64,000 nt of DNA. Source: Tetrahymena elliotti 4EA. Its lineage: Eukaryota; Ciliophora; Oligohymenophorea; Hymenostomatida; Tetrahymenidae. Location: assembly GCA_000231825.2 (NCBI GenBank), contig JH720293.1, forward strand, positions 2,232,001 to 2,296,000, read 5' to 3'. Below the pieces are notes generated by a model. The model saw only the letters and a program-made list of their open reading frames with translations. It was not told the origin of the DNA and ran no database searches. Both the position numbers and the translations under genes were made by a program. Positions 45,658-58,534 of this stretch are shown piece after piece (within the stretch, counting starts at the first letter, position 1; each line of letters opens with the position of its first letter).

Positions 45658-46462
45658 AATATATAAAATATTATTTATTTATATATGGGAATATACCCTT
45701 AAAGTAAATCGATATTTTCTATTGAGTTAATATTTCTTTCTAGAGTTTGTACTATTTGAAAAAAGTAAGCGAATTAGTTAGTTATTTAGTTTTAAATTAA
45801 TATTTTAAGCTAATATATATTTTTGTTAATAATTGTTGCTATCTATCTCTTACTTGGTTTATTTTAAAATTGAATTTAATGTTTTGATTATGTTTTTATT
45901 GAACTAAATCAGCCCTAATTAAAAAATCATCTATCAAAAAAAAAAACAGATAAATTATTAATAACCTAAAACTCAATAGTTTTATTATCATAAGTTTGAT
46001 AAAAAAGATAGTAACAGTTGTATACAGTTTAAAAGCCTTAAAATTATTTAAGTTATTATTTACATTTCAAATTTTTTTGAAATCCAATACTAACTTTATA
46101 ATATAATATTATTGTTTTCTTCCATCAAATAAGGGTGTCTTTTTTTCAACAAAATGCTCACTCTTTTTTTAGACATTTATTTATTTCAACTTTAAAAAAA
46201 TATTGTTTAATTTTTTTAGTTATTTTAAATCTTATTCTTATATTTATGAATAATAATTTTATTATTTTTTTAATCATTTTTTATTTATTCTAATTCTCTA
46301 AAATAGTTTACATTTATGAAATTATCTCTTTTAAATAAGCTTTTATTCACTAATCTCTTAGGCAATAACAAATCAAAAACCATTTTCTTTTCAGTTTTTT
46401 TAGTGTTATTTAAAGACAAATCTGTAAATCATGTTTTAGTTAATATCTTTCGATAAATAATG
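45658..46462. other. Intergenic
   Basis: About 800 bp of AT-rich spacer upstream of the TBC gene. I see no feature. Confidence 0.5.
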
Positions 46463-47409
46463 TCAAAAAAGATAGAATTTAAAATAAGTTATTTAGGCTT
46501 ACTAAAGCATAGCATATTATATAAAAAACAGAGTACTAATTTGCTATTAATATTATTAAATCTTAAAATTTTCAATTTTCTAAATTGTTTGTGCGACCTA
46601 CTACAGTTTCTAAAAAATTCTTTTTAATTATTAAAAAAATTAGTTTATTTTTAATTGGTTGAAATCTATTTCTACTTCTGTCTCTTCTTTTTCTTTGTGA
46701 TTGTAAACATTTTGAGTCAGAATAGATAATGATTTTAAAGATTCAGCATCTATTAGCATTTGCTTATTTGCCAGATGGAGTATAAGGCACTTATAATATA
46801 TAAAAATAATTAAATAAATAAATATTACAAATTATTAAATTACTTTTAATTCTTAGTTTTTATTATGCATATACTTGTCTAATTGCTTTTACATTTTTTT
46901 ACTAAATATCTTAACATTTAAATTTGCTTCTCTGTAAGCTTCTAGAGCTTTTACTATTTTTTATTCTTACTTTGTAGATTCTGCATGAATTTTTTCTTGC
47001 AATTTGTTATCTGCTTGTATAACCTTTTTTTCATATTCAGTCAGTGTGTTTTTGATTTCTTTTACTTCTGATATGTAGGAATTTAAACTTGGAAGCATTT
47101 TAGTGTCAATTAAATCAGCCTAATAAAAAATATAAAGACTATTTCAAATAATATTTAAAAAAATACCAAATCTTATCTTTTTTTGGTTATTGACTCATAT
47201 TAAATTGCTGTATCTTAAAATATTTATTTCATAGCTTCAATATATTCTTTTCTATATATTTTTTGCATCATATTTGTAGAAAAAGTATTATATGCCTATA
47301 TCAAATTCTTCTCTGCTTTCAGTATCATTTATAAATCAGATCTCAATTAAATAAAGATCTATTCATCTTTACCCAAAACTGTTTTAATTTCTATTTACTA
47401 GATATTCAT
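46463..47409 (-). CDS. Coiled-coil protein, BAR-like (CIBAR/FAM92-like, tentative)
   Basis: Three exons (47409-47167, 47119-46854, 46799-46463) join across 47- and 54-bp introns to 282 codons (281 aa). The product is almost wholly helical, with heptad-like spacing and many K, E, Q and L residues (LTEYEKKVIQADNKLQEKI, KALEAYREANLNVK). Length and charge pattern fit a BAR-type membrane-curving coiled coil. The C-terminal helix, with KNQELK then ANKQMLIDAESLKSL, recalls the last BAR helix of FAM92/CIBAR, which works at the ciliary base. That match is by eye and weak; a generic coiled-coil protein is the alternative. The last 50 residues read openly to TGA 46463 but are low-complexity. Confidence 0.6.
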
Positions 47410-48521
47410 TTTTGACTATTAAAAAAGTTTTTATAATTTTTTTGGTTTGCGAATAAATAATTAATAATAAAAGAAAATTAGAAATCAATAATTTTATAAA
47501 TTTAAAATTTGAATAGTATTAACAATTAAATAAATTATTCTAAACATTTATTATTCATTCTAAAATATCTTTTCCTCAATAAGCATAAAACGATTAAATT
47601 CATAGCATTACTAACTTATCTATTAATCAAGTCATTATTTCTTTTACTTTTAATTTATTTAAATTTACTGATCTTCAACCAATTCTCAATAGAATTATTA
47701 TCAATTTTTTTTAATTTATTTAGATTTTAAAACAAATAAAATTTTTTTGAAGATTTTTTTCTTAAGTATTAAATTCTTGAAAATTGAATCATTTTCATTA
47801 ATTTATTTTAAAGTTTTAGATTTAATAGTTTATCAAAAATATTATCTAATTAGGTTTTAGGCTATCAAAAAAAGGTATAATTCAAAATATTTCTAACAAA
47901 ATAAATAGTTTTTATTTAATGATTTTTATTTAATTAATACTTCAATATTCTGAAAATAATAATTGTAGATTTTATTCTTTAAATAGTTTAATAATTAATT
48001 TTATATGTTTTAAATAAAAATTGAAAAAGTAGCCTTTGCTTTATCTTAAAAACATAATTTATAGAATATTTAGATTCTCAATTCATATTTTTAAAGTTAT
48101 TTTTTATTGATTCATTTATTCTTAATTCTTCAATCAAATTTTTAAAAGTTTTTTGATTCTATTAAAGTTTAAATTTTAGTTAAAAATAATTATTGAGCTA
48201 ACTCTTTGAGATACTTTACAATTAAATTTAAATTAATTTTATTATCTTGGCAAAATATTTAGTTTTAACAGGAAATTTAATTTGAATTATTTTTACTTAA
48301 AAAATTGAAAATAATAAATTTTTTTTATTTAACACAAATTTTTAAAATTGTAATACGCAAATAGTGCTAAAAGATAGAAATCAAATAATTAAATTAAGGT
48401 GGGAAAAATTTTATAATGTTTGGCGGTTGTTATCAGTCAATTTTAAACATATTTTAATTATAATTATATCTAGTTTGTTCAATATTTAAAGACAAGTATT
48501 TTTTCAGAATAAGTAATACAA
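47410..48521. other. Intergenic, divergent promoters
   Basis: About 1.1 kb between divergent starts of the coiled-coil gene (-) and the CAF-1 p60 gene (+). Extremely AT-rich. It must carry both promoters, but no motif is recognisable. Confidence 0.5.
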
Positions 48522-50536
48522 ATGAAGTTAGAAAGACCTTTTATAGTATGGCATGGACAATATCAAAGAATAGTCACTTTGGATGTTCATCCATTTATTA
48601 ATTTACTAGTTACAGGAGGATCTGATGAAGAAGTTTATGAAGGAGAAGATTTAGAATTTGAAGAAGAAATAGGATATATTAAAGTAATTAGCTATTTACA
48701 ATTGTTGAAATCATAATAGATTATTTAGTTATTCCATTAAATCAATAATTTTAATTTACTTGCTAGGCTGCTTAATAAGCATTTCAATAATCATAAATTT
48801 TTTTGAAAACTGAGCATTTCATTTTACTCCTACAAAAATGAAAAATTTTAATAGGTTTATTAAATACTTTTAACATTATAAAATAGTTATGGTAGATAAA
48901 TGAAAATTACTAGCCAGGTTAAGGAGGAGATGCAAAACCTGTTACTTTTATTAGGGCATTAAAAAAACATTCAAATCCTGTTAATTGTGTTAGATTTTCT
49001 CCTAATGGTTAGTATTTGGCTTCAGCATCAGATGGTAGAATAAATTAAATTAATACCCAAAAAACAGTAAATTTATGTATTAAATTTATTGAATAGATCA
49101 TAAAATTGTCATTTGGCATGTCGACAAGGGGTTTTAAAATATAAGCACTAACTAAAGAATATTCAACTTAGTTCCTAAAAACATATTAGAAGGACATAAT
49201 AGAGAAGTTTGTGATTTGAGATGGTTTAGTGATAGTACTCATTTAATTTCAGGTGGAATGGATTACAGAGCATATATATGGAATGTAAAAGAAGGAGTTA
49301 TTAAATAAACTATAGTTGGAGCACATAAGAGTTATGTTTAAGGAGTAGCAGTTGATCCTAAAATGAAGTTTTGTTTGACTTTGGGTAACGATAGAACTGT
49401 TAAAGTATGGAGAAAGCTAAAAAGCAATAATAAAAAGAAAAATATTTTTGAATATATTCCTTCAAATGTAGATATATCTATTTATTTTATTTGAAATTTT
49501 ATGGAAATTATTTTTTTAATTAAAAAGACAATGAAGAGATTACCTTTTGCAGATGCCAACATTGAGGAAGAAATGTTATCAGATGAAGAAGATAAATCAA
49601 GTATTACTGGTAATTAAATGAATGGTGCTAATGGAGCAGTTAACCAAGCTATGACTTATGGAATGTTTTTATCTGAAAGATAACTTAACACATTTGTAAA
49701 AAGACCTGATTGGAGTCCAGATGGGTCATTTTTCTTGCTTCCAGCTGCTATTTATTAAGAAAAGAGAGATTCAAAAATAGAAATGTGTGTTTATTTATAT
49801 CGTAGAAACGTATTGAATAAGCCATCACTAATAATTAATACAAACAATAAGCCAGCTATTTGCACTAGGTTCTGTTAAAAGTTATTTAAAAAGAAAGAGG
49901 AAAGTTAATTTAGCATGGTTGATATACCTTATGTTATTATTTTTGCAATTAGTACTATTGATAATGTTATGATTTATTCAACAGCTTCACTTTCTCCACT
50001 AGCTGTTGTAGGAAATATTCATTTTGCTCTTATTAATGATTTAGTTTTCTTTTCTAATTAATCTTTAATGATTTGCTCATCAGACGGTATGTGCTCTTTT
50101 GTGTTCTTTGAAGAAAATGATCTTGGAAAATTAATAAATCCAGAAGGTAAATATTCAAAAATTCAATAATAATCAATTAATGTTTTAAATAAAATTAGAA
50201 ATTTAAGATGAAGAAATAAGAAATATTGTAAACCCTGAAAGCTTCTATCCTAATGAATTGCTTAGAGCTTTAGTATATCCTACATAAACTAAGCAAATAT
50301 TAAAAGAATACAATGAAAATATTAAATAGTAATAAAAATAGCAGTAATAAATGTCAGATATTAATAATTAAAAAGAAGAATTAAATAAAGAGTATGTAGT
50401 AGAAAAATTCAATTTTGCATGTATGGAAGAAGAAGAATAAATTGTTCCAATAAAACCCCAAGAAATATAATTTAAAACAACAGCAACAGGAGAAAAGAAA
50501 AAAGTAATTATTCCTGCTGTTATCAAGAAATATTGA
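48522..50536 (+). CDS. CAF1B: Chromatin assembly factor 1 p60/Cac2 subunit (545 aa)
   Basis: A WD40 propeller protein of the CAF-1 histone chaperone, which deposits new H3-H4 behind the replication fork. Five exons join in frame (546 codons) across introns 48684-48886, 49035-49096, 49468-49527 and 50147-50198. The start MKLERPFIVWHG and TLDVHPFINLLVTGGSDEE are typical of Cac2/p60. Repeats follow: PVNCVRFSPNGQYLASASDD, KIVIWHVDKG, EVCDLRWFSDSTHLISGG, GVAVDPKMKF and RTVKVWRK. The segment RPDWSPDGSFFLLPA is the conserved p60 feature that separates it from HIRA. The C-terminal 90 residues are Q- and acid-rich, ending IPAVIKKY. The first intron is 203 bp, about four times the local norm. Confidence 0.93.
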
Positions 50537-51729
50537 AACAAATATATTTAAAAATAACTAAATAATAAAACAATTTTGCTAAATTAAACAAGTTTTATGA
50601 AAATCAAAGAATTAAATTTGTAAAAATTAATAATTTATTAACATTATAGTTAGTTTGTTATCAATTATATAAAATAGCCATTCCATAATTTAAGTAATAA
50701 TCATCAAAAATTTATCATAATTTTTATTTTTTAACTTAAAAATACTTAAATATTAAAACAAAAAATAACTCATTTTTTAATAAATAAAAAGTATTCTAAA
50801 TTTTAATTTTTTAACTCAAATAATATTAAATTAAGTAATGTAACATTAAAAAAGACTAAAAAATTAAAAATGATCTTATCAAGATATATCAAAGGTGTAT
50901 CTTTTTAATACTACAAAAGCTTGCTCTTAAAAAATAAAATTATTACCCAAAAATTTAATGATTAAAGAATAAAATAGAATAAATCTATTATCTATATATG
51001 ATATAAATTCATAAAAATTACTTTTAATTATTACTGTTAATCCTCATATTTTATAGTTGCTTATCCTATTTTTTTTTTCTTGTTAGAATAAGCATAATTA
51101 AATATTTTGTTTCAATTTGATTTGAGGATTCGTGACTGTATATTTAATGAATTATAGTATTATATTATTTAAAAAAATTATATATATTAAAGTATTGAAT
51201 CTGATAATAAAGTAATAATTGTAGAAGAAATGTTGAGTAAATATTTTTTAAATTTAAGTATGAATAAAAATTTCTAAGAAATAAAAAATTTAAATATTTT
51301 AATATTAAAATACTGAGCAAATATGATTATACTTTCAACTTTTATAATAAAAGGCGGGATATATGAAGAGTAGACGATAAAAGATTATAATTTATGACCT
51401 AGTTTATGAAATAGGATGAGTGTAAAAAAGGCTGAATAAATAATTGATGAATCGGAAAAAAGAAAGAAAATAATACAAATAGATGATTGATGAAATTTTA
51501 GGCATTAAAATTCATATAATTTTGTTTATTTGCTTGTTTATTTTTTTATTTATTTTTTTAGCAGTAAAAGAAATGAATTATTTTATTTGATTGTAATTTT
51601 ATATAGATTTATCAAATTTATATTTGGTATATTAGGGTTTATACTTTCTTCTGTGAATACAAAACAATTATAAAATAAACAAACAAATTTCTCGAATACA
51701 TACATACTTTATAATTATATAATTTAGCA
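50537..51729. other. Intergenic
   Basis: About 1.2 kb of AT-rich spacer between the CAF-1 p60 stop and the LAMMER kinase start. A slightly less AT-rich part near 51350-51450 holds no frame I can support. Confidence 0.5.
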
Positions 51730-54700
51730 ATGGGTTCTAAAGATCGTACCAAAAATTATAGGGAATACAGAAGCAGTGCCTCAAAAAAATACAAAAATAA
51801 TTAAAACAGCAACTATTCAAAGTTTTAAAGTAAGCATTTCAATTATAATTCTAATTTTCAGCAATTTTCATTTGATTTCTTGTGTTGTTTAGCTATTGTT
51901 TTTATTCAAACTTTAGCCTTCACTGTTCATTTTTATTATTTTTAGAGCTAAAAAGTGAAAATGAAAAATAAGTATTATCAAAATGAAGCAGAAGCAAAAG
52001 AAAATGTTATTAACCTTACGATTAAACCAAATTACAAAGAATAAAAATTTTATTGATAAATATGTATTGTTGGAAAATTATTTTTTCTATACATTTTAAC
52101 TCATTTTTGAGATTAACAAATAATTTAAAATATCTAGATAGAAACTAGAGTCGCTCAAGATCTAGATCATTTTATTAAAGGAATGCTCCTGCTTAGTATT
52201 AAAATAGCTACTAAAATAATGAAAAACTTAGGTACGATAACAATTAAAATAGGTATTAGTAAAATTAATATTCTTCAAACGATCGTGATAAAAGAGCAGG
52301 TTCAGCTGAAAAAAGATATGATGTAGGCTCAAGTAATTAATACAGCAGAAATGATGGTAGAGATGGTAATAACTATGGCAGGTAATATTTGAAATAGCAT
52401 CAAAAATTATTTTTATTATAAAAAAATATGTTTAGAAATAATTATAAGAACGATGCTGGCTATTCTAGAGGAGGAAGAGAATATTCTCCTCAAAGAGGCA
52501 ATGGTCTAGATTCAAGAAGAAGGAGTCCCAGTTAAAGAAATTAGAGATACCATAGTCAAAATTAATAAAATTAGGGTGGTAATCAGACATAGTAATATCC
52601 CTATTAGCAAAATTCCTTTAATTAGGGAAAATAGTAATATTATGGTGGAAGCTATCCAAACCAATAATAGGGGTCATATAATAATAATAGCAATTACAAG
52701 TAAGATATTAGCACATCAATATTTAATTGAAAATTACAATAACTTATTATTAACAAATTAGAAAAGAAAATGGGGATGATTATTACAAAAGCAGAGATTA
52801 CAAAGATTGGAATAATAGAGACGGAAATAGAAATGATAGACAGAATAATAGCAACAACTATGTTAGCAATAATAATGGAAATTATAGCAACAGTAACATC
52901 AGTAGATTTACAAGCAATCCAAGTGGAAATAGTACAATGAATACTAGCAATAATAGCTATGATAAGAGAAATGAAGGTTTTCGTCAATCAAATAATTTTT
53001 CAAACGATTACTATTAAAGAGGAAATGGAAACAACAGCAACTCAAACAATTTTAACAAGAATGATAGCAACAATAATTACAATTCCTACAATGGAAATAG
53101 AGGTTATAAAAGCGATTATTAAAATTCATCTTAAGGAAAGTAAACTCATTCATAAATTATTAATTTTTCATATTATTAACAAGTAAAACAATGAGCTTTA
53201 AGTTATTTTATTTATAATTATCTCAAGCTTCAATAGCAATAATAGCAAATAATATGGAAATAACAACAATAATTATGATAGCAAAAGAATGAATAGCTCT
53301 AATTTTAGAAATCCTGCTCGCTATAATAATAATGGTAATTTTAGACGTTCTAATTCAAATAGAAACAGATCAGATAACAATTATAAAAACTAAGGCAGAG
53401 AAAATAATAACTTTAGAAGAAACAACTCACAGTAATCACTAACTTTTACTTTTTTAAATATTTAATCCTTTCAAATAATTCTAGAAGAAGAAACTACAGT
53501 AGAACAGATAATAGAAATTTTGAAAGAAGAGATAGCCAAAGCAGGAGAAATGATAAATCTGAGAATTTAGATCGCAAATATTATCATTCAGACCACTCAA
53601 ATAAATATTAAAAGGCAAATAAATCTTACTACAATAGCAACAGGTCAAATAGCAATAGATATAAAAATTAGAAAGATAATTAATACAATAGGCAAGGATA
53701 CCAGCAATAAGATGGCACATCTAAAAAATACTACAAGGATAACAGTAAATAGAAATATTTTATATTGGAATAGTTATTTTATCACTTTATTTACAATTAA
53801 ATTATAAAGAAAAAAATCATTTTTTAATAAAATAAAATTATTTAATTAACAGTTTTGTTTAAAATTATTATATTATTTTAAAAAGAATCTAAATAGTCTA
53901 GCTCAAGTAAAAGTAGTTCTTCTCATGATTCATTTGTTAGTGCTGCTTCAAAGGACTCAAAGGATAGATCTAAGGATGCAGGACATTATAAATATAAGAA
54001 TGGAGAAACCTTTGATGATGGAAGATATGTTGTTGTTAAGCATTTATCAGATGGTACTTTTGGAAGAGTCCTTGAGGTTTAAGACCGTTAAAATGGTAAC
54101 AAATTATATGCTTTAAAAGTTATTAGAGCAGTAGTAAGATATGTTGAAGCCGCTTAAATAGAAACTGAAATAATTAGAAAAATACAAGCAGCTGATCCTG
54201 AAAATAAATATAGAATTGTTAAACTTGAATCAACATTCAAGCACGGATCCAATTTCTGTATGGTATTTGAAAAATTAGGTCTTTCTCTATATGAATTATT
54301 GAAAAAGAACAATTATGTTGGCTATAAAATTCGTCTTGTTCAAAGCTTTTTCAAATAAATTTTAGAAAGTGTTGGATTTCTTCATTCAATCCGCTTAACT
54401 CACACAGATTTAAAACCTGAAAATATTCTTCTTGCTTCACCAGAATTAAAACTTTTAGTTGAAAATGACTCCTAGAAAGATTCTCCTTCTACTTAATACT
54501 AATCATCTGACAAAACTAATGTAACTGCAGTCTTTACTACTGAAAATAACTAAAAGAGTGAACACTAAAACGATTCAGAAGTAAAAAGATCACGTTCATC
54601 TTCTTCATCTTCTTATTCATCCTCTTCTTCTGCATCTCATGCTAAATCATCATCTAAATCCACTAAAAAATACTGGGTACCTGTTTCAGATGAAATAAAA

Positions 54701-55216
54701 ATAATAGATTTTGGTGGAGCAACATTTGAAGATGAACACCATTCAGATGTCATTAACACACGTTAGTATCGTGCACCAGAAGTTATTTTGGAATGCTGCA
54801 AATGGAATGAAGTCAGTGATGTTTGGTCTATTGGCTGTATTATTATGGAACTTTATTCAGGAGAATTATTCTTCCCCACCCATGAAAAATTAGAACATCT
54901 TGCTATGATTGAAAAAGTCTGTGGACCTATCCCATAATGGATGGCTTAAAATTCTGATGATTCTGTAAAAAGCTATTTCAAAATATCAGACGAATATTTC
55001 AAGTAACATAATACATATTTTACTTGGCCTAAAAGCGATACTCCTCGTAAAAGTATCAATAATGTTAAAAATTTATTAAGCTTTGATGATATTCTCAAGC
55101 CTGAGCATCGCATCCTAGGAGATTTAATTCGTAAATGCTTAGCAATTGATCCAAATCAAAGAATTAATTGTGCACAAGCTTTATAGCATGAGTTTTTCAG
55201 TATGAAATTTGACTGA
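51730..55216 (+). CDS. LAMMER-family (CLK-like) protein kinase with RS/N-rich N-terminus
   Basis: A dual-specificity kinase of the CLK/Doa/LAMMER class, known to phosphorylate SR splicing factors. The catalytic domain (about 54010-55213) has [14 protein letters not shown] lysine, [10 protein letters not shown] (the CLK form of the catalytic loop), DFGGATF, RAPEVIL, and [14 protein letters not shown], the LAMMER signature. The first Gly of the G-loop is replaced (LSDGTFG). The N-terminal region (51730-53950) is full of RSRSRSF, N/Q/G/Y and RD repeats, probably disordered and nuclear. Its introns (for example 52381-52434) are only partly resolved, and the exons before 52140 are uncertain. A serine-rich insert of about 85 residues separates PENILL from DFG. 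TGA is at 55214. Confidence 0.92.
54445..54702 (+). other. Serine-rich insert inside the kinase catalytic core
   Basis: Between the catalytic loop ([15 protein letters not shown]) and the DFG motif the frame carries about 85 extra residues. They are rich in D, Q, K and N and then in a long S run with RS ([26 protein letters not shown]). Most kinases have about 10-15 residues here. The frame stays open, and [19 protein letters not shown] follows normally, so this is an insert and not an intron. Confidence 0.8.
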
Positions 55217-55640
55217 AGTTATAAACTATTTTAAGAAAAATGAAGAAAAATAATATTATAATCTAAATTATCTTTAATCTAAAAAAAATAAATAAATAAA
55301 ATAAAATAATAATATTTAACATTTTATAACGCATTTTTAATTCTAGAATATCATTTTCTCTCTTAATTAATTGGTACTTTTTGGGATACTATTTACTCAA
55401 ATTATATGCTCTATACGATTTCATTATATAATCAAAGAGGAAACAATCTGAAAAATAACAAACCAAACACAAATCATAAAAGTAAATGATTGATAAATTA
55501 AATCTTTCTAATAGAATAAAATACTAATATTGCTATAGTATATTTAACTAAAATTTAAATAGAAAAAAAATGATTGGTATACATTTATTCTTATCTTATT
55601 TAAAGATAGTATCATACTAAAAAATCTATAGTTAAAATAT

Positions 55641-55664
55641 AAAAAAATAAATAAATAAATAAAC
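55641..55664. repeat. AAAT microsatellite
   Basis: An A-run leads into about four tandem AAAT units. A similar imperfect tract lies near 55286-55310, just downstream of the LAMMER kinase gene. Confidence 0.6.
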
Positions 55665-56317
55665 ATTTTTTACAAACTCGTAAATCTAACTATCTATCTC
55701 ATTATTTTATTTTTGTCAGTAAATAAATTACTAACTAACAAACGAACTAAACGTGGCTTCTCTTAATTGTTGATCTTTCAAAAAATCTTCGTTGACATTT
55801 TTTATGTATTAATTTTAATCAAGTTAAAATCATTAAAGAATAGATGAAAAATTCTATTAAAAATAAATCTAAAAATCTAGTATTTTTTGTTTTTATTTCT
55901 ATTTTTTTAATAGTCTGTTCTTTTATTTCTAATGGCAACAAAACTATTACTTTTTCTTCTTTTATTTAAAATCAGTAATTCATAAAATGGTTTTTGTAAA
56001 ATATCAAACAGACAACTCATATTTTTATTATACTTTTTGAAATAAAATTTATTTAGTTTTCGATTTTTCATATAAATTTCAAAAATTCGTTCATTAAAAA
56101 ATGAAATGAAAAAAGGACGTATTCTTGTTTGTAGTAAGTCTGTGTTATTTAGTTTATACATTTTTAATATTTTTTATTTTTGTTCTTTTCTTTTATTTGT
56201 TTATTTTTAATCTTTCTTTTATTTTTAATTTTAGTTTTTTTAATGTGTTTAATTATCTGATCTTATTCATTTTTTAATTTATTTATTTATTTTTATTCTT
56301 TTTCTTTTTAATTTCAG

Positions 56318-56356
56318 CGAGAGAAGCGAGTATGGTTCCAGTATGAGCAGAGCTTT
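56318..56356. other. Second small GC-rich island
   Basis: About 40 bases (GCGAGAGAAGCGAG, then GGTTCCAGTATGAGCAGAGC) stand out from the AT-rich surroundings. No known RNA or protein is recognised, and its size is small, so chance cannot be excluded. Confidence 0.2.
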
Positions 56357-57107
56357 TATTTTAAAAAATACTTTTTATATATCTGTTTTAAAACTTTTTT
56401 CCGGGTTAAAAACTTATGAATATCTAATTAGGAAAGCGCTTTTCTCCATCAAAATCTTAGTTGCTTAAGCAAATTATCAAATCATTTTTATTTCTTAAAA
56501 AAATTTCAGGGGATTTTGGAAGTTTATCTAAAGAAATAAAATAATTTATCATAAATGAATGAATTATTTAGCCTAAAATCATTCAATTCTGAAAAATCAG
56601 AAATAATAAATGTATTTTAATTCTTTAGAGGGGTATTAAAAAACTATTTAAAATGATTTGCAGGATAATCTGGTGAAAGCTTTTATCTCGATTTTTAACA
56701 AAGTGCTGATGAGTATGAAGTGTATTATAAATATAATATGTATATCTTTATACGATATCTTTTCTAATACTCATCCCTATTTTAGATATTCCGAGTACAT
56801 AAAAATGTACAAAAAAAGAAGAGGAAAAAGAAGTATTTTTTTAAAAGTTAATTAACTAATTTTATTTTGTTTTTAATTAATTATAATTTTTATTGATAAT
56901 TTTGTTTGTTAATCATTTCCTAATCTTACAAAGTAAACTGGGGAAAAAAAATTAATTAACATTTTTTTCATATAATTTATTAATTAAAAAATATTTGATT
57001 ATTTTTGATTTCAGTTCTTATCATGGCAATTTGATGAATCTTTATTATTAATATGCTAACAATCATAAATGCAAAATTGATTTGTATCTTCCATTGATTA
57101 TTATAAT

Positions 57108-57180
57108 CAGGGCCCTGCCTCGTAGGAGAGTAGTTTCAGGAGTAGTCCCCTGAGTGCTCACAAAACAAGATACGATGAAA
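57108..57180. other. GC-rich island, possible structured RNA
   Basis: About 70 bases of near-balanced composition in otherwise extremely AT-rich DNA. It starts with a perfect 10-bp palindrome (CAGGGCCCTG). CAGG and CCTG at 57137-57152 could pair around a short loop. Such islands in AT-rich genomes often mark non-coding RNA. I do not recognise a tRNA, U snRNA, 5S or SRP RNA here. Confidence 0.3.
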
Positions 57181-57734
57181 TATAACTGCATTTATTAGAT
57201 GCTCTTAGTTTTTAATAGAACCTCAGTTTTTAAAACTCGATCAATGAAGAGGTTTAATAAAATTCATCATCAAGCTATGATAAAAACCATAAATACATAT
57301 ATTAGAGGAAAGGGGGGAGGTAAGTTTGATAGACAGTACTATTATTTTATATTTGCAAATCTCCATTTACTTGTATTTGATAGATGAAGAATATTATGTA
57401 ATCAGCGACTGTTTTTTGAGCTCTCCTCTTGAATACCTAGTATATGGAAGGAATATTAGTGATTTTTTGATTATTTAAGTTTTTATTAGCACGCTTATTT
57501 TTAACAGAAAAAAATTTCAATTTTTCATAATTTATGAATTAATTGAAATTTGTTAAGAAGATAAGACTTCGAAAAATCCTTAGTTTTTTATCAATAAGAA
57601 ATAATCAAATTATCATTATATTCAAATTCATCCTCTTTAATTACTTAATTAAAGTGCGATGCGTCTTCAAAATTTACCTTCTAATTAAAGAGGAGATGAT
57701 AAAAAAAAATTGCTGTCAAAATGTCTTAAAAAAA

Positions 57735-57750
57735 TGATTGATTGATTGAT
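57735..57750. repeat. TGAT microsatellite
   Basis: Four perfect copies of TGAT follow an A-run. A related tract lies about 140 bp downstream. Confidence 0.8.
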
Positions 57751-57880
57751 TTCTTTTTAACTAACTAGAACTTCTTTTATCCATATAGTCGACAGACTTT
57801 AAAAAGAATCTTATATTAACCCTCTTATTTTCAAATAAAAAAAAATGATTGATATAAATAAACTAAATAACTTATTAAAC

Positions 57881-57904
57881 TGATTGACTGATTGATTGAT
57901 TGAT
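57881..57904. repeat. TGAT/TGAC microsatellite
   Basis: Six tetranucleotide units, five TGAT with one TGAC variant. It is followed at 57905-58050 by an A-rich low-complexity tract with many short AAAAAACT-type units. Confidence 0.75.
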
Positions 57905-58534
57905 AAAATAAATAAAACTAAAAATAACTTAAAAAACTAAAAAAATCTTAAAATATCTTACAAAAACCTTAAAAAAAACCTAAAAAAAGCTGAATTTAAA
58001 AACTAAAAACCAAAAAAAATGCTACAAGCATATAAAATATGAAAAAAAACTTAATAAAAATAAAGATACACTTTCTATTTTTACCAAATTTATGATTTTA
58101 ATAGTCTATATACTTCCTTTTATTTTTTTATTTTAGTATTTACAAGAAAATTATGAATATTCATTTTTGATTTGAGTTTAACGAGTTCTAAGACATATTT
58201 AATATTTATTAATTTACCATTCTTAAATTTATAAATGTCTTTTTTCAGTTTTAAAATGAAAAAACTAAAAGATTTATAAAAAATGTATTAATTAAAATAA
58301 TAATCTATTGTTTATTTATATGAAAGAATTTGAATTTATATTTATATTTCATAGAATCTTTAAAACATATTTAGATATTATAAACTAAATAGTATTAGCA
58401 AAATCTCATCTAATATCATAAAATTTCTTCTTAATATCAGTTGGGAAAAGAAGAATATTGAAATTTAATGTAAAAAAATACATTCTTGTTTTTAAGGATA
58501 TATTTAGGTTTTAATAAAAGAAAAGAAATTTGAA

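Larger units (their letters stand above)
55217..58534. other. Gene-poor 3.3 kb region
   Basis: The longest non-coding stretch in the window. It holds AAAT and TGAT simple repeats, A-rich tracts, and two islands with much higher GC than the surroundings (about 56318-56356 and 57108-57180). TGA-free frames such as 56658-56855, 57199-57387 and 57543-57737 are short, and none shows a protein-like pattern. No gene is supported. Confidence 0.5.

Noticed and set aside
52576..53186. Isoleucine-rich frames on both strands
   Set aside because: Off-frame reads of the N/S/Y-rich N-terminus of the LAMMER kinase.
57108..57180. tRNA or U snRNA
   Set aside because: No cloverleaf, T-loop or U-snRNA signature can be found.
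57199..57737. Short + strand frames in the gene-poor region
   Set aside because: Short, no domain, no signal peptide and no conserved pattern.
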